This document shows, piece after piece, positions 31,794 through 39,567 of a DNA stretch of 64,000 nucleotides. The notes under the pieces were generated by a model. It saw only the letters and a program-made list of their open reading frames with translations. It was not told where the DNA came from and searched no databases. The first letter of the stretch is position 1, and each line of letters starts with the position of its first letter. Source of the DNA: Polyangia bacterium. GTDB lineage: Bacteria; Myxococcota_A; Polyangia; Nannocystales; Nannocystaceae. The stretch covers positions 1-64,000 of the forward strand of contig JAUIKS010000023.1 in assembly GCA_030430565.1 (NCBI GenBank), given 5' to 3'. The position numbers and the translations under genes are program-made.

Positions 31794-32765
31794 ATGCAAC
31801 ACAATTGCACAAACGCGACCGGTCTTGGACTCGCAACTCTTCTCGCGTGCAGCGCCATCCTCGGCTGCGGCGACGAAGCGAACAGCGGCGACGTGACCGG
31901 TACGTCCGACGCGACCACGACGGAGGATGAACACGGGAGCACCGACAGTGAGGAGAGCGTGGGCGAGAGCGAGGCGCCGGACGCTCCAGCCCCAGTCTCG
32001 CCCCACGGGCGCCTCGTCGTCGACGAGGTCTATTTCACCGGGAGCCCGCCGTTCGGAGGGGCTGAGCACTACTTCTCGGATCAGTTCATCGCCATCTACA
32101 ACGCCAGCGACGAGCGGGTCGCCGCCGGAGGGCTGCTCGTGGGCGATGTCTTCGGTGTCGCCGGCGAGATCAACCCCGGGGACGCGCCGCACGGGCTCGC
32201 CGACGATCTCGACCACGTTTATATGCAGAACCTGTGGCGAATCCCGGGCGCGCCCGACGACGTGATCATCGAGCCAGGTGAGCGTCTCGTGATCGCGCAG
32301 GACGGGACCAACCACAACCCGTTCTCGACCGTCGACCTCAGCGGCGCGGACTTCGAAACCTTCGTCGCGGAGAGTGACAAGGACGACGACTACCCCACGG
32401 TCGAGAACCTCGAGCTGCTGCACTACAACGCGGGCTTCGATTGGTTGATCTCGGTCTTCGGAGCCAGCGTCGTGATCGCCTCGCTCGAGGACTCGAGCGG
32501 TGTGGAAGAGTACGAGCACGAGGGATGGACGCTCGTCCGACTCCCCGTGGCGAGCGTGGTCGACGGCGTCGACATCGTGATGGACGCCGAGAGCGACACG
32601 TTCAAGCGGCTCCCGTCGACCGTCGATCGCGGCTTCACCTTCGCGTCAGGGACCTACACGGGCGAGGCCGCGCTCCGTCGTCGGAGTGAAGGACGACCCG
32701 TCGACACGGACGACTCGAGCGCCGACTTTGAATTAACGAGCGAACCCAACCCGTGGCGCTTGTGA
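31794..32765 (+). CDS. DUF4876-like lipoprotein (lamin-tail-like domain)
   Basis: The 323-residue precursor has a hydrophobic segment ending in a lipobox (LLACSAILGC, about residue 26), a Ser/Glu-rich linker, and a domain beginning RLVVDEVYFTGSPPFGGAEH, then FIAIYNASDERVAAGGLLVG. This resembles DUF4876/lamin-tail-domain lipoproteins known mainly from Bacteroidetes, where they occur near TonB-dependent receptors. The N-terminus lacks the usual Lys/Arg, and the start codon overlaps the box, so the true start is uncertain; no better in-frame ATG or GTG precedes the lipobox. A surface lipoprotein of the zinc block is inferred. Confidence 0.7.
   Translation: MQHNCTNATGLGLATLLACSAILGCGDEANSGDVTGTSDATTTEDEHGSTDSEESVGESEAPDAPAPVSPHGRLVVDEVYFTGSPPFGGAEHYFSDQFIAIYNASDERVAAGGLLVGDVFGVAGEINPGDAPHGLADDLDHVYMQNLWRIPGAPDDVIIEPGERLVIAQDGTNHNPFSTVDLSGADFETFVAESDKDDDYPTVENLELLHYNAGFDWLISVFGASVVIASLEDSSGVEEYEHEGWTLVRLPVASVVDGVDIVMDAESDTFKRLPSTVDRGFTFASGTYTGEAALRRRSEGRPVDTDDSSADFELTSEPNPWRL
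31795..31809. promoter_or_regulatory. Zur-like box, TGCAACACAATTGCA, overlapping a start codon
   Basis: The 15-mer lies between two divergent lipoprotein genes, 34 bp upstream of the minus-strand ATG (31760). On the plus strand it begins on the second base of the ATG at 31794, so a bound regulator would sit on the first codons of that gene. It differs from the perfect site at three central or near-central positions and keeps the TGCAA/TTGCA arms. Confidence 0.55.
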
Positions 32766-32826
32766 CCGCGACGAACGAGCGCCTCCGCTGACCGCGCGTG
32801 GCGCCTCCCCGTAAACTCAGGCAGAT

Positions 32827-34467
32827 ATGTCGGAGCTTCGTTTCAAGGTTGGCGCTGCCGTCATGTGCAATATGGGGTCAAGCGGCTGGAAGCTCGGGAG
32901 GGTCATCGCGCTGCGCTACCGCGAGGATCACTGGCCAGCCGAGCTGGAGGCGCCCTATCAGGTGGCGCTCGAGTCTGACCACACGCTCATCTATGTCCCG
33001 GAGGACGACGCTCGCTACTGCCGGGAGCCTACCCGCGAGGAGCTGAGAATCGCCCGCCGTTTGGACGCCCTCGCCCCGCTCCCGCCGGGTCCGGAGCGGG
33101 CGGAGCCCCACCCCGAGCTGCTCGGCACGGGTGCGCAGCTCGGCTGCGCCGACGGCACGGCGCGACTCGGCAGTCCAGACTACCGCGACGGTCGCTGCCA
33201 CGGCTGCGACTGCTGCCCTCGCAGCTGGTCGAGCGCCGAACTCTACAGCGAGCACTACCGCTGCGCGACGCGCAACGGGCTCACGGTGACGCGGCGCGCG
33301 TTCGACCTCGGCACATTCCGCGTCGGGGACTCGGTCCACCACCCCGCGGGCGAAGACCTGCCGGACGGGGGCTTCATGCAGTGCCCCACGCTGGTGAGGC
33401 TCCCGCCGGGGGTCCGCTTCTCCGACGACGGCGCGCTCTCCGGCGAGGTGCGCTTCGACCCGCACCGCGACGCGACATACAGGGTCGAGTTTGTCGCCGT
33501 GAGCACGGTTGCGTGGGACGACGCCGCGATGGGGATTGTCCGTCTGGCGATCACGTTCGTCGTGGAGGGCAACGAGCCGCCAAGTCGATTCGACAAGGGC
33601 GCCTTCAGGCGCGCTCAGCAGCGGGCCCGCGCCGCGGCCAACCGCGTGCTTGGTGACCTCAGCAGCACGTGGGAACGGTGGGAGCGGCAGGAGCTAGGCA
33701 ACCGCGCCACGTGCGATCGGATGTGCGCTGATCTTCGCCGGCTGCGGGAGCTGCTCGAGCTGCACCCCCGGCTCGACGGCGGCAGGTGGTGGGCCTGGCT
33801 CGGCGGCTTTCATATGAACGTGCACAAGCTCCTCGAGAACACGCTCTTCGAATGCGAGCTCTACCTCGGCCACGCGCTCACGTTCGGGGACGCCGAGGTT
33901 CGGGGTCTGGCGGAGCAGAACCTCAAGGGCTGCTATCAGAAGCGCCTGCTCGAGGCGGCGCGGTTCATGTGGATCGATGGTGTCGAGCGGATGATGCGGG
34001 GCGAGTGGGCCGCGGCGGCGGAGACGCTGCGCCTCGCCGGCGCCAATATGGATGGGTGGGGATGGGCGGTGAACTATGGCGACATCTGGATCAGCGAGTC
34101 AGCCGCGCGACTTGTGCACGGTGCAGAGCTCGCGGCGCGTGGCGGGGCGGAGAACAACGACGGGGCGCGGTGGGTGACCGAGGCGGCGCGGCTTCTCGGC
34201 CGGGGCGTAGCGAGAGCCGACGAGGCGCGCGCTTTTGGCCCCCAGGGACACCCGTGGGCTTTCGAAATTGACGCAGCCCTCGCCGCGTACCGCAGCCTCC
34301 AGGACAACGGCGCCGACGCGTCTGACTGGCTCGAGGCCTTCAAACTACGGACCGTTTATTGGTGTGCGCAGGTGCTCGGCGGAGCGGCCCCCTTCCCGCC
34401 CAAGCCGAGACCTCGGCTGGAGGATGCTGCCGCTCTGGCGCGGCGCCTACCAGAGCACAACGACTGA
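32827..34467 (+). CDS. Large hypothetical protein with eukaryote-like N-terminal domain
   Basis: The 546-residue protein has no signal peptide. Residues 5-60 (VGAAVMCNMGSSGWKLGRVI, then PYQVALESDHTLIYVPEDD) match a short beta-domain I associate with repeat proteins of algae and protists, pattern VGxxVxCxxGxxGWxxGxV...YRE..WP..PYQVxL. A Cys cluster CHGCDCCPRSW (about residues 127-137) may bind metal. Residues 150-250 look like a putative Ig-type domain (LPPGVRFSDDGALSGEVRFD), and the rest is helical with conserved Trp. The function is unknown. It stands alone, after the zinc block and before a repeat-rich gap. Confidence 0.75.
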   Translation: MSELRFKVGAAVMCNMGSSGWKLGRVIALRYREDHWPAELEAPYQVALESDHTLIYVPEDDARYCREPTREELRIARRLDALAPLPPGPERAEPHPELLGTGAQLGCADGTARLGSPDYRDGRCHGCDCCPRSWSSAELYSEHYRCATRNGLTVTRRAFDLGTFRVGDSVHHPAGEDLPDGGFMQCPTLVRLPPGVRFSDDGALSGEVRFDPHRDATYRVEFVAVSTVAWDDAAMGIVRLAITFVVEGNEPPSRFDKGAFRRAQQRARAAANRVLGDLSSTWERWERQELGNRATCDRMCADLRRLRELLELHPRLDGGRWWAWLGGFHMNVHKLLENTLFECELYLGHALTFGDAEVRGLAEQNLKGCYQKRLLEAARFMWIDGVERMMRGEWAAAAETLRLAGANMDGWGWAVNYGDIWISESAARLVHGAELAARGGAENNDGARWVTEAARLLGRGVARADEARAFGPQGHPWAFEIDAALAAYRSLQDNGADASDWLEAFKLRTVYWCAQVLGGAAPFPPKPRPRLEDAAALARRLPEHND

Positions 34468-35056
34468 AGAGGCGCGGGCAGCCCCCCGCCGCCGCTCACC
34501 GAAGCCCAGTCCTGGATCCGCGCCGGGTCGCAGGCTCCAGGACCAAGCTGGCGACATCACCTCTGCGCCACGCGGCGGCTCGTCCTCCGTCAAGTCGTTA
34601 TGCCGAGCCACCGGGCCGCTGCTGGCACGAGAGCGACCGACCTCGATTGCCCGATTCGAGCTCGCGCTTGAGGCTTGACGATGTCTCCAGCGCTTGCGGC
34701 GGGCGCCGCTCAGCGTGTGTCATCTGCTTGCGGCAAAAGTATGGTGTTTTTGTGTCATATGTTTGCGGGGCCTGGCGAATTATTCGTCCCGTGCTCATCA
34801 AATACATTGTTTAATGTTTTCGCCCTTCGTGTTTTGTGTCATACGCTTGCAGGCGCGAAAATGAAAACGGTGTATTCGTCGTCCGTTGCCGGCGTAGCTC
34901 AAATGCGCGGTTTTTCTGTTTGCGGCAAACAGAAGAAACTTGCGCTCGAACTTCGCCTCCCTCACGCTGGCCTGAGTAGGACCGCGAACGAGCGCTGCTT
35001 CGCCGATACATGTGCGGAGTTAGCGAACTCGGTCGCGCGGCCGGATCGAGGTTCGA
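34468..35056. other. Gene-free stretch of 589 bp with short repeats
   Basis: No convincing gene was found; open frames here lack ribosome sites and read mostly basic low-complexity sequence. The 34700-34940 part is AT-richer than its surroundings and carries the repeats listed separately. It lies between an ordinary chromosomal gene and the integrase-bearing element and may be one edge of that element. Confidence 0.45.
34716..34932. repeat. Dispersed repeats TGTGTCATAYGCTTGCGG and a perfect palindrome
   Basis: TGTGTCATCTGCTTGCGG (34716-34733), TGTGTCATATGTTTGCGG (34751-34768) and TGTGTCATACGCTTGCAG (34835-34852) are three direct copies of one 18-mer with two or three differences each. A related TTTGCGGCAAA core at 34916-34932 sits in a perfect 17-bp palindrome, CTGTTTGC-G-GCAAACAG. 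The first copy is followed by GGCAAAAG, which echoes the same core. Regulatory sites, recombination-directionality sites or REP-like debris are all possible. Confidence 0.55.
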
Positions 35057-35992
35057 ATGGATGTTGAAGTCGCGCAATGTCTCTTGCGTAGGGTCTCGTC
35101 TGCGTTGATCCGCTTCGGGACCCCACCCACCGAGCCTGCTCCGAAGCTCACGTCCTGGGAGGAATTCCTGCGACAGCCAACCGCGGCCGAGCGCGCCGCC
35201 GCGGACGCTCGCGAGCGTCAGACTCCCGCGCCCGACGTTCGAACAACCCCCAGACCGAGACGAGCTGGTGGCAGCCGGCGCCGGCGACGAGCCCAAGGCC
35301 CAACGCCACCGCCACGCGCTAAGCCCCGCGCGCCCCAATCACCTCGAGCGGCCAAGCCGGACGATCCCTCAAACGCGACGAGCCTCGCGCGAACCTACGA
35401 CATCACGGTAGCGGGCAACTCGTCCGAACGCATCAAGCACGCATCAGCGCCCCGGCACGTCACCGACTCGGCTATCGAGCGCCCGGAGAGACCCACGCCT
35501 CGGCATCCATCAGTGACACCGAGCGGGCCTGAAGAAACCGTGAATGACGAGTTGACGACGATTCGCCAGCTCCTCGAGCAGCTCGTTCAGTCGCAGCTGC
35601 GCGTCGAGTCCCGGCTCGAGGCGCTCGAGCGTGACGCGAGCGCCCCTGCCGCCCAAGAAGATCAGAGTGAGGCTATCGAGGATGGAGAAGCGGAGCCGCT
35701 TGCCTATCCGCCTTCCGAGCGAGAGCGAGCTGTGGGTACGGACGGGGACTCGACCGAGGCGAAGGGCGAGCGCCTCCGCGAGCAGGTCCACCAACTCCAG
35801 GCATCGCTGCTCGCCGCGTCGCGGCTGCTCAGCATCCTGAGCGCTCGCGTCGATGGGCTCGAACGACGAGGGCAGCGGACCGCGCGACGGCCTCGTCGAT
35901 GTCGCTCGAGACCTCTATCGGGGACGAGCGTCACGCACCCGAGCGAGGAGCGTGATCCAACGAGAGCGCAGGCGCGGGGACCCGCCCCGTGA
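35057..35992 (+). CDS. Hypothetical protein with coiled coil, in mobile element
   Basis: The 311-residue frame begins MDVEVAQCLLRRVSSALIRF, followed by a long Arg/Pro-rich disordered stretch (residues 50-165) and a strong heptad pattern at residues 165-200 (LLEQLVQSQLRVESRLEALE). A second heptad region follows at about 235-270 (LREQVHQLQASLLAASRLLS). The tail is basic. I recognise no family; coiled-coil accessory proteins are common cargo of integrated elements. It converges on the integrase gene, and its stop codon lies in the stem-loop at 35982-36003. The first codons have no strong ribosome site, so the start is uncertain. Confidence 0.5.
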   Translation: MDVEVAQCLLRRVSSALIRFGTPPTEPAPKLTSWEEFLRQPTAAERAAADARERQTPAPDVRTTPRPRRAGGSRRRRRAQGPTPPPRAKPRAPQSPRAAKPDDPSNATSLARTYDITVAGNSSERIKHASAPRHVTDSAIERPERPTPRHPSVTPSGPEETVNDELTTIRQLLEQLVQSQLRVESRLEALERDASAPAAQEDQSEAIEDGEAEPLAYPPSERERAVGTDGDSTEAKGERLREQVHQLQASLLAASRLLSILSARVDGLERRGQRTARRPRRCRSRPLSGTSVTHPSEERDPTRAQARGPAP

Positions 35993-36003
35993 GAGCGGGG
36001 CGG
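35982..36003. terminator. Stem-loop between convergent genes
   Basis: CCGCCCCG, a 6-base loop and CGGGGCGG give an 8-bp perfect GC stem between the coiled-coil gene and the integrase gene. The stop codon of the former is in the loop region. No T-run follows on either strand within ten bases, so the efficiency is doubtful. Confidence 0.4.
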
Positions 36004-36016
36004 CCTTCGTGCTCAG

Positions 36017-37270
36017 CTACTTCTGCTTCTTCTTCTTCGCTCTGCGAGTGCGCGGCTTCTTCCGCGAGTTCGCCGAGATCGCCGACCCCATCAGCTCGAC
36101 GCCAGCGGCGAGCGCCTTGTCGCTGATATGCGCGTAGCGAGCGGTCGTGCTCGGCTTACGGTGCCCCAGGATCTTGCCGACGACCGCGAGCGGTACGCCA
36201 GCGTTGATCGCGTCGCTCGCGGCTGAGTGGCGAAGATCGTGTAGCCGGACGCGTTCAAAGCCAGGGAGTCGGTCACGGATACGGATCCACGTCGCGGTCA
36301 ATGTCGACGGCCTGATCGCCGCCCCATGTTTGTTGGGGACTATGTACGCGCTGCGAGCCCCCCGAGCCTTGGCGCGCTTCTGACACGCGCGGAGAATGTC
36401 GAGCGCGGCGGCCGAGAGCGGGACCGTCTTCTTCCCGGTCTTGCTGTCGGGGAGACGAAGACAACGGTGGCGCCAGTCAACCATCGGCCAGGTCAAGTCG
36501 CAGACCTCACCACGACGCATGCCGGTGTGCGCGAGGATCCGAATCGCGGCGACGGACTCCCACCGCAGCGCCCCGTGCTCGTTCCGGTTCAGCGTGAGCC
36601 CGCGCTCGAGAGCCTCCTCGAGGCGGACGCGCTCCTCGGGCGAAAGAAAGCGCTCGCGTGACTTCCCGGGGAACTTCTTCACATGGCGCGTCGGCGGCGT
36701 GAACGTGGCGTCCACGACATCCCACTCCTTCGCGCGGCCGTAGATGCTGCTCAGGAGGAGCAGCGCGGCGTTCGCCTCGTACGGCGTCTCGCGCATCTGA
36801 CCGTGCCAGCGGGTGACGTCGGCCCTGGTGACCTCGTCGAGGCGGTGCTCGCCGAAGCGCGGGAGGATCGCGGTGCGCAGCAGTTGACGATATTTCTCGC
36901 GTGAGTATCGCTTGAGCCGCACGTCCACGTGCTCCTGGAGGAAGCGGTTCGCGAAGTCTTCGAGTCTGGGCAGGTTGGACGCGCGACGCGGCGACGTGAC
37001 GCGGCGACGGGACTCCGTCGGCGCGCCGACTGCCAGGAGCCGAGACTGGGCAAAGGCTCTCGCGTCCGCGAACTCGACGTCGGTGACCAGGCCGATGCGC
37101 TCCCGGACGTCTTTGCCTTCACCTGTCCGGTAGCGCACGTAGTACGCCTTCTTCCCGCTCGGCAGCACGCGGAGGATGAAGCCCTTGAGGGTGCCGCAGG
37201 TGAGTTCGTACCTCGCCTTGCGCGGCTTCGCTCGCTCGACTGCTCTCTTGGTCAGGGTCGGCATCGTCAT
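36017..37270 (-). CDS. Tyrosine recombinase / phage-type integrase
   Basis: The 417-residue protein has an N-terminal arm-binding DUF4102-like domain (LTCGTLKGFILRVLPSGKKA), a SAM-like core-binding domain (residues 100-200) and a complete catalytic domain. Arg252 lies in HTGMRRGEV, the hairpin Lys near residue 278-281 in DSKTGKK, His344 and Arg347 in HDLRHSA, His370 in LGHRKPST and the nucleophile Tyr379 in ARYAH. All active-site residues are present, so it should be functional. The C-terminus is strongly basic (KKPRTRRAKKKKQK). It would integrate and excise the element described here; no excisionase was recognised. Confidence 0.92.
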   Translation of the reverse strand: MTMPTLTKRAVERAKPRKARYELTCGTLKGFILRVLPSGKKAYYVRYRTGEGKDVRERIGLVTDVEFADARAFAQSRLLAVGAPTESRRRVTSPRRASNLPRLEDFANRFLQEHVDVRLKRYSREKYRQLLRTAILPRFGEHRLDEVTRADVTRWHGQMRETPYEANAALLLLSSIYGRAKEWDVVDATFTPPTRHVKKFPGKSRERFLSPEERVRLEEALERGLTLNRNEHGALRWESVAAIRILAHTGMRRGEVCDLTWPMVDWRHRCLRLPDSKTGKKTVPLSAAALDILRACQKRAKARGARSAYIVPNKHGAAIRPSTLTATWIRIRDRLPGFERVRLHDLRHSAASDAINAGVPLAVVGKILGHRKPSTTARYAHISDKALAAGVELMGSAISANSRKKPRTRRAKKKKQK

Positions 37271-37347
37271 GCGCTCAGAATCGAACCATCACCCGAACCA
37301 AAACAAGCCCTAGAACCATGTCGAGTTTCGATTGCAACTTCAAGAAT

Positions 37348-37899
37348 TTAGGTGGCTAGGGCGGTTCTGCGCACAACTCTATAATCGCCCAGCATGACGT
37401 TCTCTGGCTTGAAGTCACGGTGCACCAAGCCGGCGGCGTGCGCGGCCGCGAGCCCTCGGGCTGCCTCGAGGTACATGTCGATGATCTCGCGCCAGCCTCG
37501 CGCGCGGGCGCGCTGCCAGGTCCGCAGCGTCACGCCGTCGACGTACTCCATCGCCACGAACACGCGCCCCTCGTGGATGCCGACGTCGTGCACGCCGACG
37601 ACGTTGGGGTGCGCGAGGCGGGCGAGCGCCTGGGCCTCCCGCAGCAGCCGCATCCGCCCCTCGTGCCGGCGCTCGCGCGAGACGTGACCGAGCGGCTCGT
37701 TGAGCACCTTGATCGCGACCTTGCGATCGAGCTCTGGGTCGTGGGCGGCGAACACGGTGCCCATCCCGCCGGCGCCGAGCTCCTCGAGCACGACGTAGCG
37801 CCCGAGCAGCGACCCCCGCGCGAGCGCGCTGGGCCGCTGCGGCCGACCGCCGGCGACCAGCGTGGGCTCCTCAGACCACGAGCGCGACGTCTCCCCCAT
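37348..37899 (-). pseudogene. Ser/Thr protein kinase gene cut in the catalytic loop
   Basis: The 183-residue remnant has a normal Pkn-type N-lobe: [20 protein letters not shown] (Gly loop), VAIKVL (Lys) and the alpha-C region. It reaches the catalytic loop [13 protein letters not shown] near residue 160. There it switches to [11 protein letters not shown] and stops, losing the DFG motif, activation loop and whole C-lobe, so it cannot be an active kinase. The break lies about 110 bp from the start of the integrase gene. The natural explanation is disruption by the integrated element. The Asp, Lys and Gly-loop residues retained show the gene was recently functional. Confidence 0.8.
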
Positions 37900-38067
37900 C
37901 GTCGCTCGAGTGTACGGGGGCGCCCGCGCGCTCGGCGGGCGCTATCGAACAGACAGCGCGAAGTTTTGGCGCCGAGCTTCGAAACTTGCCTGTTCACCGA
38001 GTCCGCTCGCGGGGACATGTCCCAATGTGCGGCAGCGGCGTGGCGGGACGCTACGCGCTGGGCGCTC

Positions 38068-39567
38068 CTACGCGCGGGCCTTGAGCGCGGCGAGCAGCAG
38101 CGGGCGCACGACCTTGGGGTTCGCCTGCCCGCGCGTGGCCTTCATGACCTGCCCGACGAAGAAGCCGAGCAGCTTGGTCTTGCCGCCGAGGTACTGCGCG
38201 ACCTGCTTCTCGCTGCGGTCGAGGATGCCCTCGATCAGCGCGCTCAGCTCGCCGGTGTCGCTGACCTGGCGGTAGCCGTCACGCTCGACGATCTCGCCCG
38301 GCGCGCGCCGCTCGGCGTAGCTCTTGCCGAGCACCTCCTTGCCGGCGCGGGCCGAGATCACGCCGCCCTCGACGAGCGCGACCAGCTCCGCGCTCCAGGC
38401 CGGCTCGACCGGCGCGCGCCCGGGCTCGAGGCGGACGTCGCCGCGCTCGTCCTCGTTGACGCGCCGCAGCAGCTCGCCGGTGATCCAGTTGCAGAGCTTC
38501 TTGGCGGTCACGAGGTCTTCGCCCTCGCGCTGACCATGTTCTTTGGCGCAGGTGAGCGCGGCGTCGAAGTAGCGCGCGAGCCCGGCGTCGGCGGTCAGCA
38601 CGCCCGCGTCGTAGGCCGAGAGCCCGAGCCCGCGGTAGCGGGCGCGCCGCGCCGCCGGCAGCTCGGGCATGTCCTCTTGAACACGCTCGATGAGCTCGGG
38701 CTCGATCACGAGCGGCGGCATGTCGGGCTCGGGGAAGTAGCGGTAGTCGGCCGCCGCCTCCTTGAGCCGCATGATCCGGGTCTCGTCGCGGGCGGTGTCG
38801 TAGCTCAGGGTGCACTGCTGGACCGGGAGCCCGCGCGCGAGCAGGTCGCGCTGGCGCCGGATCTCGGCCCGGATCGCAAGCTCGAGGAACTTGAAGGAGT
38901 TGAGGTTCTTGATCTCGCAGCGCGTGCCGAGCGGGCCGCCGGCGGGGCCGATGGAGACGTTGGCGTCGCAGCGCAGGCTGCCCTGCTCCATGTTGGCGTC
39001 GGAGACGCCGAGGTAGCGGACGATCGCGCGCAGCTCCTTCATGTAGCGCGCGGCCTCGGCGGCCGAGCGGATGTCGGGCTCGCTGACGATCTCGACCAGC
39101 GGCGCGCCGGCGCGGTTGTAGTCGACGAGGCTGTCGCGCTCGCCGTGGAGGTGCGTGTTCTTGCCGGCGTCCTCCTCCATGTGGATCCGGATCAGGCGCA
39201 CGTAGGTGGTGTCGCCCTCGGCGCCCTTGGGCCCCGGGACCTCGAGGCCGCCGCCGCGCGCGTAGGGGTGATCGTTCTGCGTGATCTGATAGCCCTTGGG
39301 CAGGTCGGGGTAGAAGTAGTGCTTGCGCGCCCAGCGGCTGACGCGCTGAATCTCGCAGCGCGCGGCGAGGGCGACGCGCACGGCGAATTCGACGGCCCTG
39401 GCGTTCGGGACAGGCAGCGTGCCGGGCAGCCCGAGCGTGTAGGCGTCGACCTGCGTGTTGGGCTCGGCGCCGAAGTGGAACGGGCAGCCCGTGAACATCT
39501 TGCTCGCGGTGTCGAGCTGACAGTGCACCTCGAGGCCGATGACCGGCTGGTAGTCGCGGACGCTCAC
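38068..39567 (-). CDS. gatB: Aspartyl/glutamyl-tRNA amidotransferase subunit B
   Basis: The 499-residue protein begins VIGLEVHCQLDTASKMFTGC, the conserved GatB start. It contains HYFYPDLPKGYQITQ, EPDIRSAAEA, RCDANVSI, the EIKNLNSFKFLE motif and YRYFPEPDMPPLVI. It ends in the GatB/YqeY tRNA-binding domain (GFFVGQVMKATRGQANPKVV). With GatA and GatC it converts Asp-tRNA(Asn) and/or Glu-tRNA(Gln) to the amidated forms. The start is GTG at 39565-39567, overlapping the gatA stop (GTGA); longer frames into gatA are not used. Confidence 0.96.
   Translation of the reverse strand: MSVRDYQPVIGLEVHCQLDTASKMFTGCPFHFGAEPNTQVDAYTLGLPGTLPVPNARAVEFAVRVALAARCEIQRVSRWARKHYFYPDLPKGYQITQNDHPYARGGGLEVPGPKGAEGDTTYVRLIRIHMEEDAGKNTHLHGERDSLVDYNRAGAPLVEIVSEPDIRSAAEAARYMKELRAIVRYLGVSDANMEQGSLRCDANVSIGPAGGPLGTRCEIKNLNSFKFLELAIRAEIRRQRDLLARGLPVQQCTLSYDTARDETRIMRLKEAAADYRYFPEPDMPPLVIEPELIERVQEDMPELPAARRARYRGLGLSAYDAGVLTADAGLARYFDAALTCAKEHGQREGEDLVTAKKLCNWITGELLRRVNEDERGDVRLEPGRAPVEPAWSAELVALVEGGVISARAGKEVLGKSYAERRAPGEIVERDGYRQVSDTGELSALIEGILDRSEKQVAQYLGGKTKLLGFFVGQVMKATRGQANPKVVRPLLLAALKARA

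Larger units (their letters stand above)
35057..37383. mobile_element. End of an integrated element with tyrosine recombinase
   Basis: An intact tyrosine recombinase (36017-37270) begins 77 bp from the 3' break of a Ser/Thr kinase gene. This is the normal placement of int beside an attachment site. The right boundary is probably near 37381-37385, where kinase codons give way to unrelated sequence. The left boundary is not identified; the coiled-coil gene and the repeat-rich gap before it are candidates for element DNA. The remaining half of the kinase gene was not found to the left within the window, so the other end may have been lost or rearranged. Confidence 0.45.

Noticed and set aside
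37271-37347. A tRNA gene serving as the attachment site of the integrase
   Set aside because: No cloverleaf-like pattern or TPsiC-box sequence was seen near the integrase start; the disrupted kinase gene is the better candidate target.
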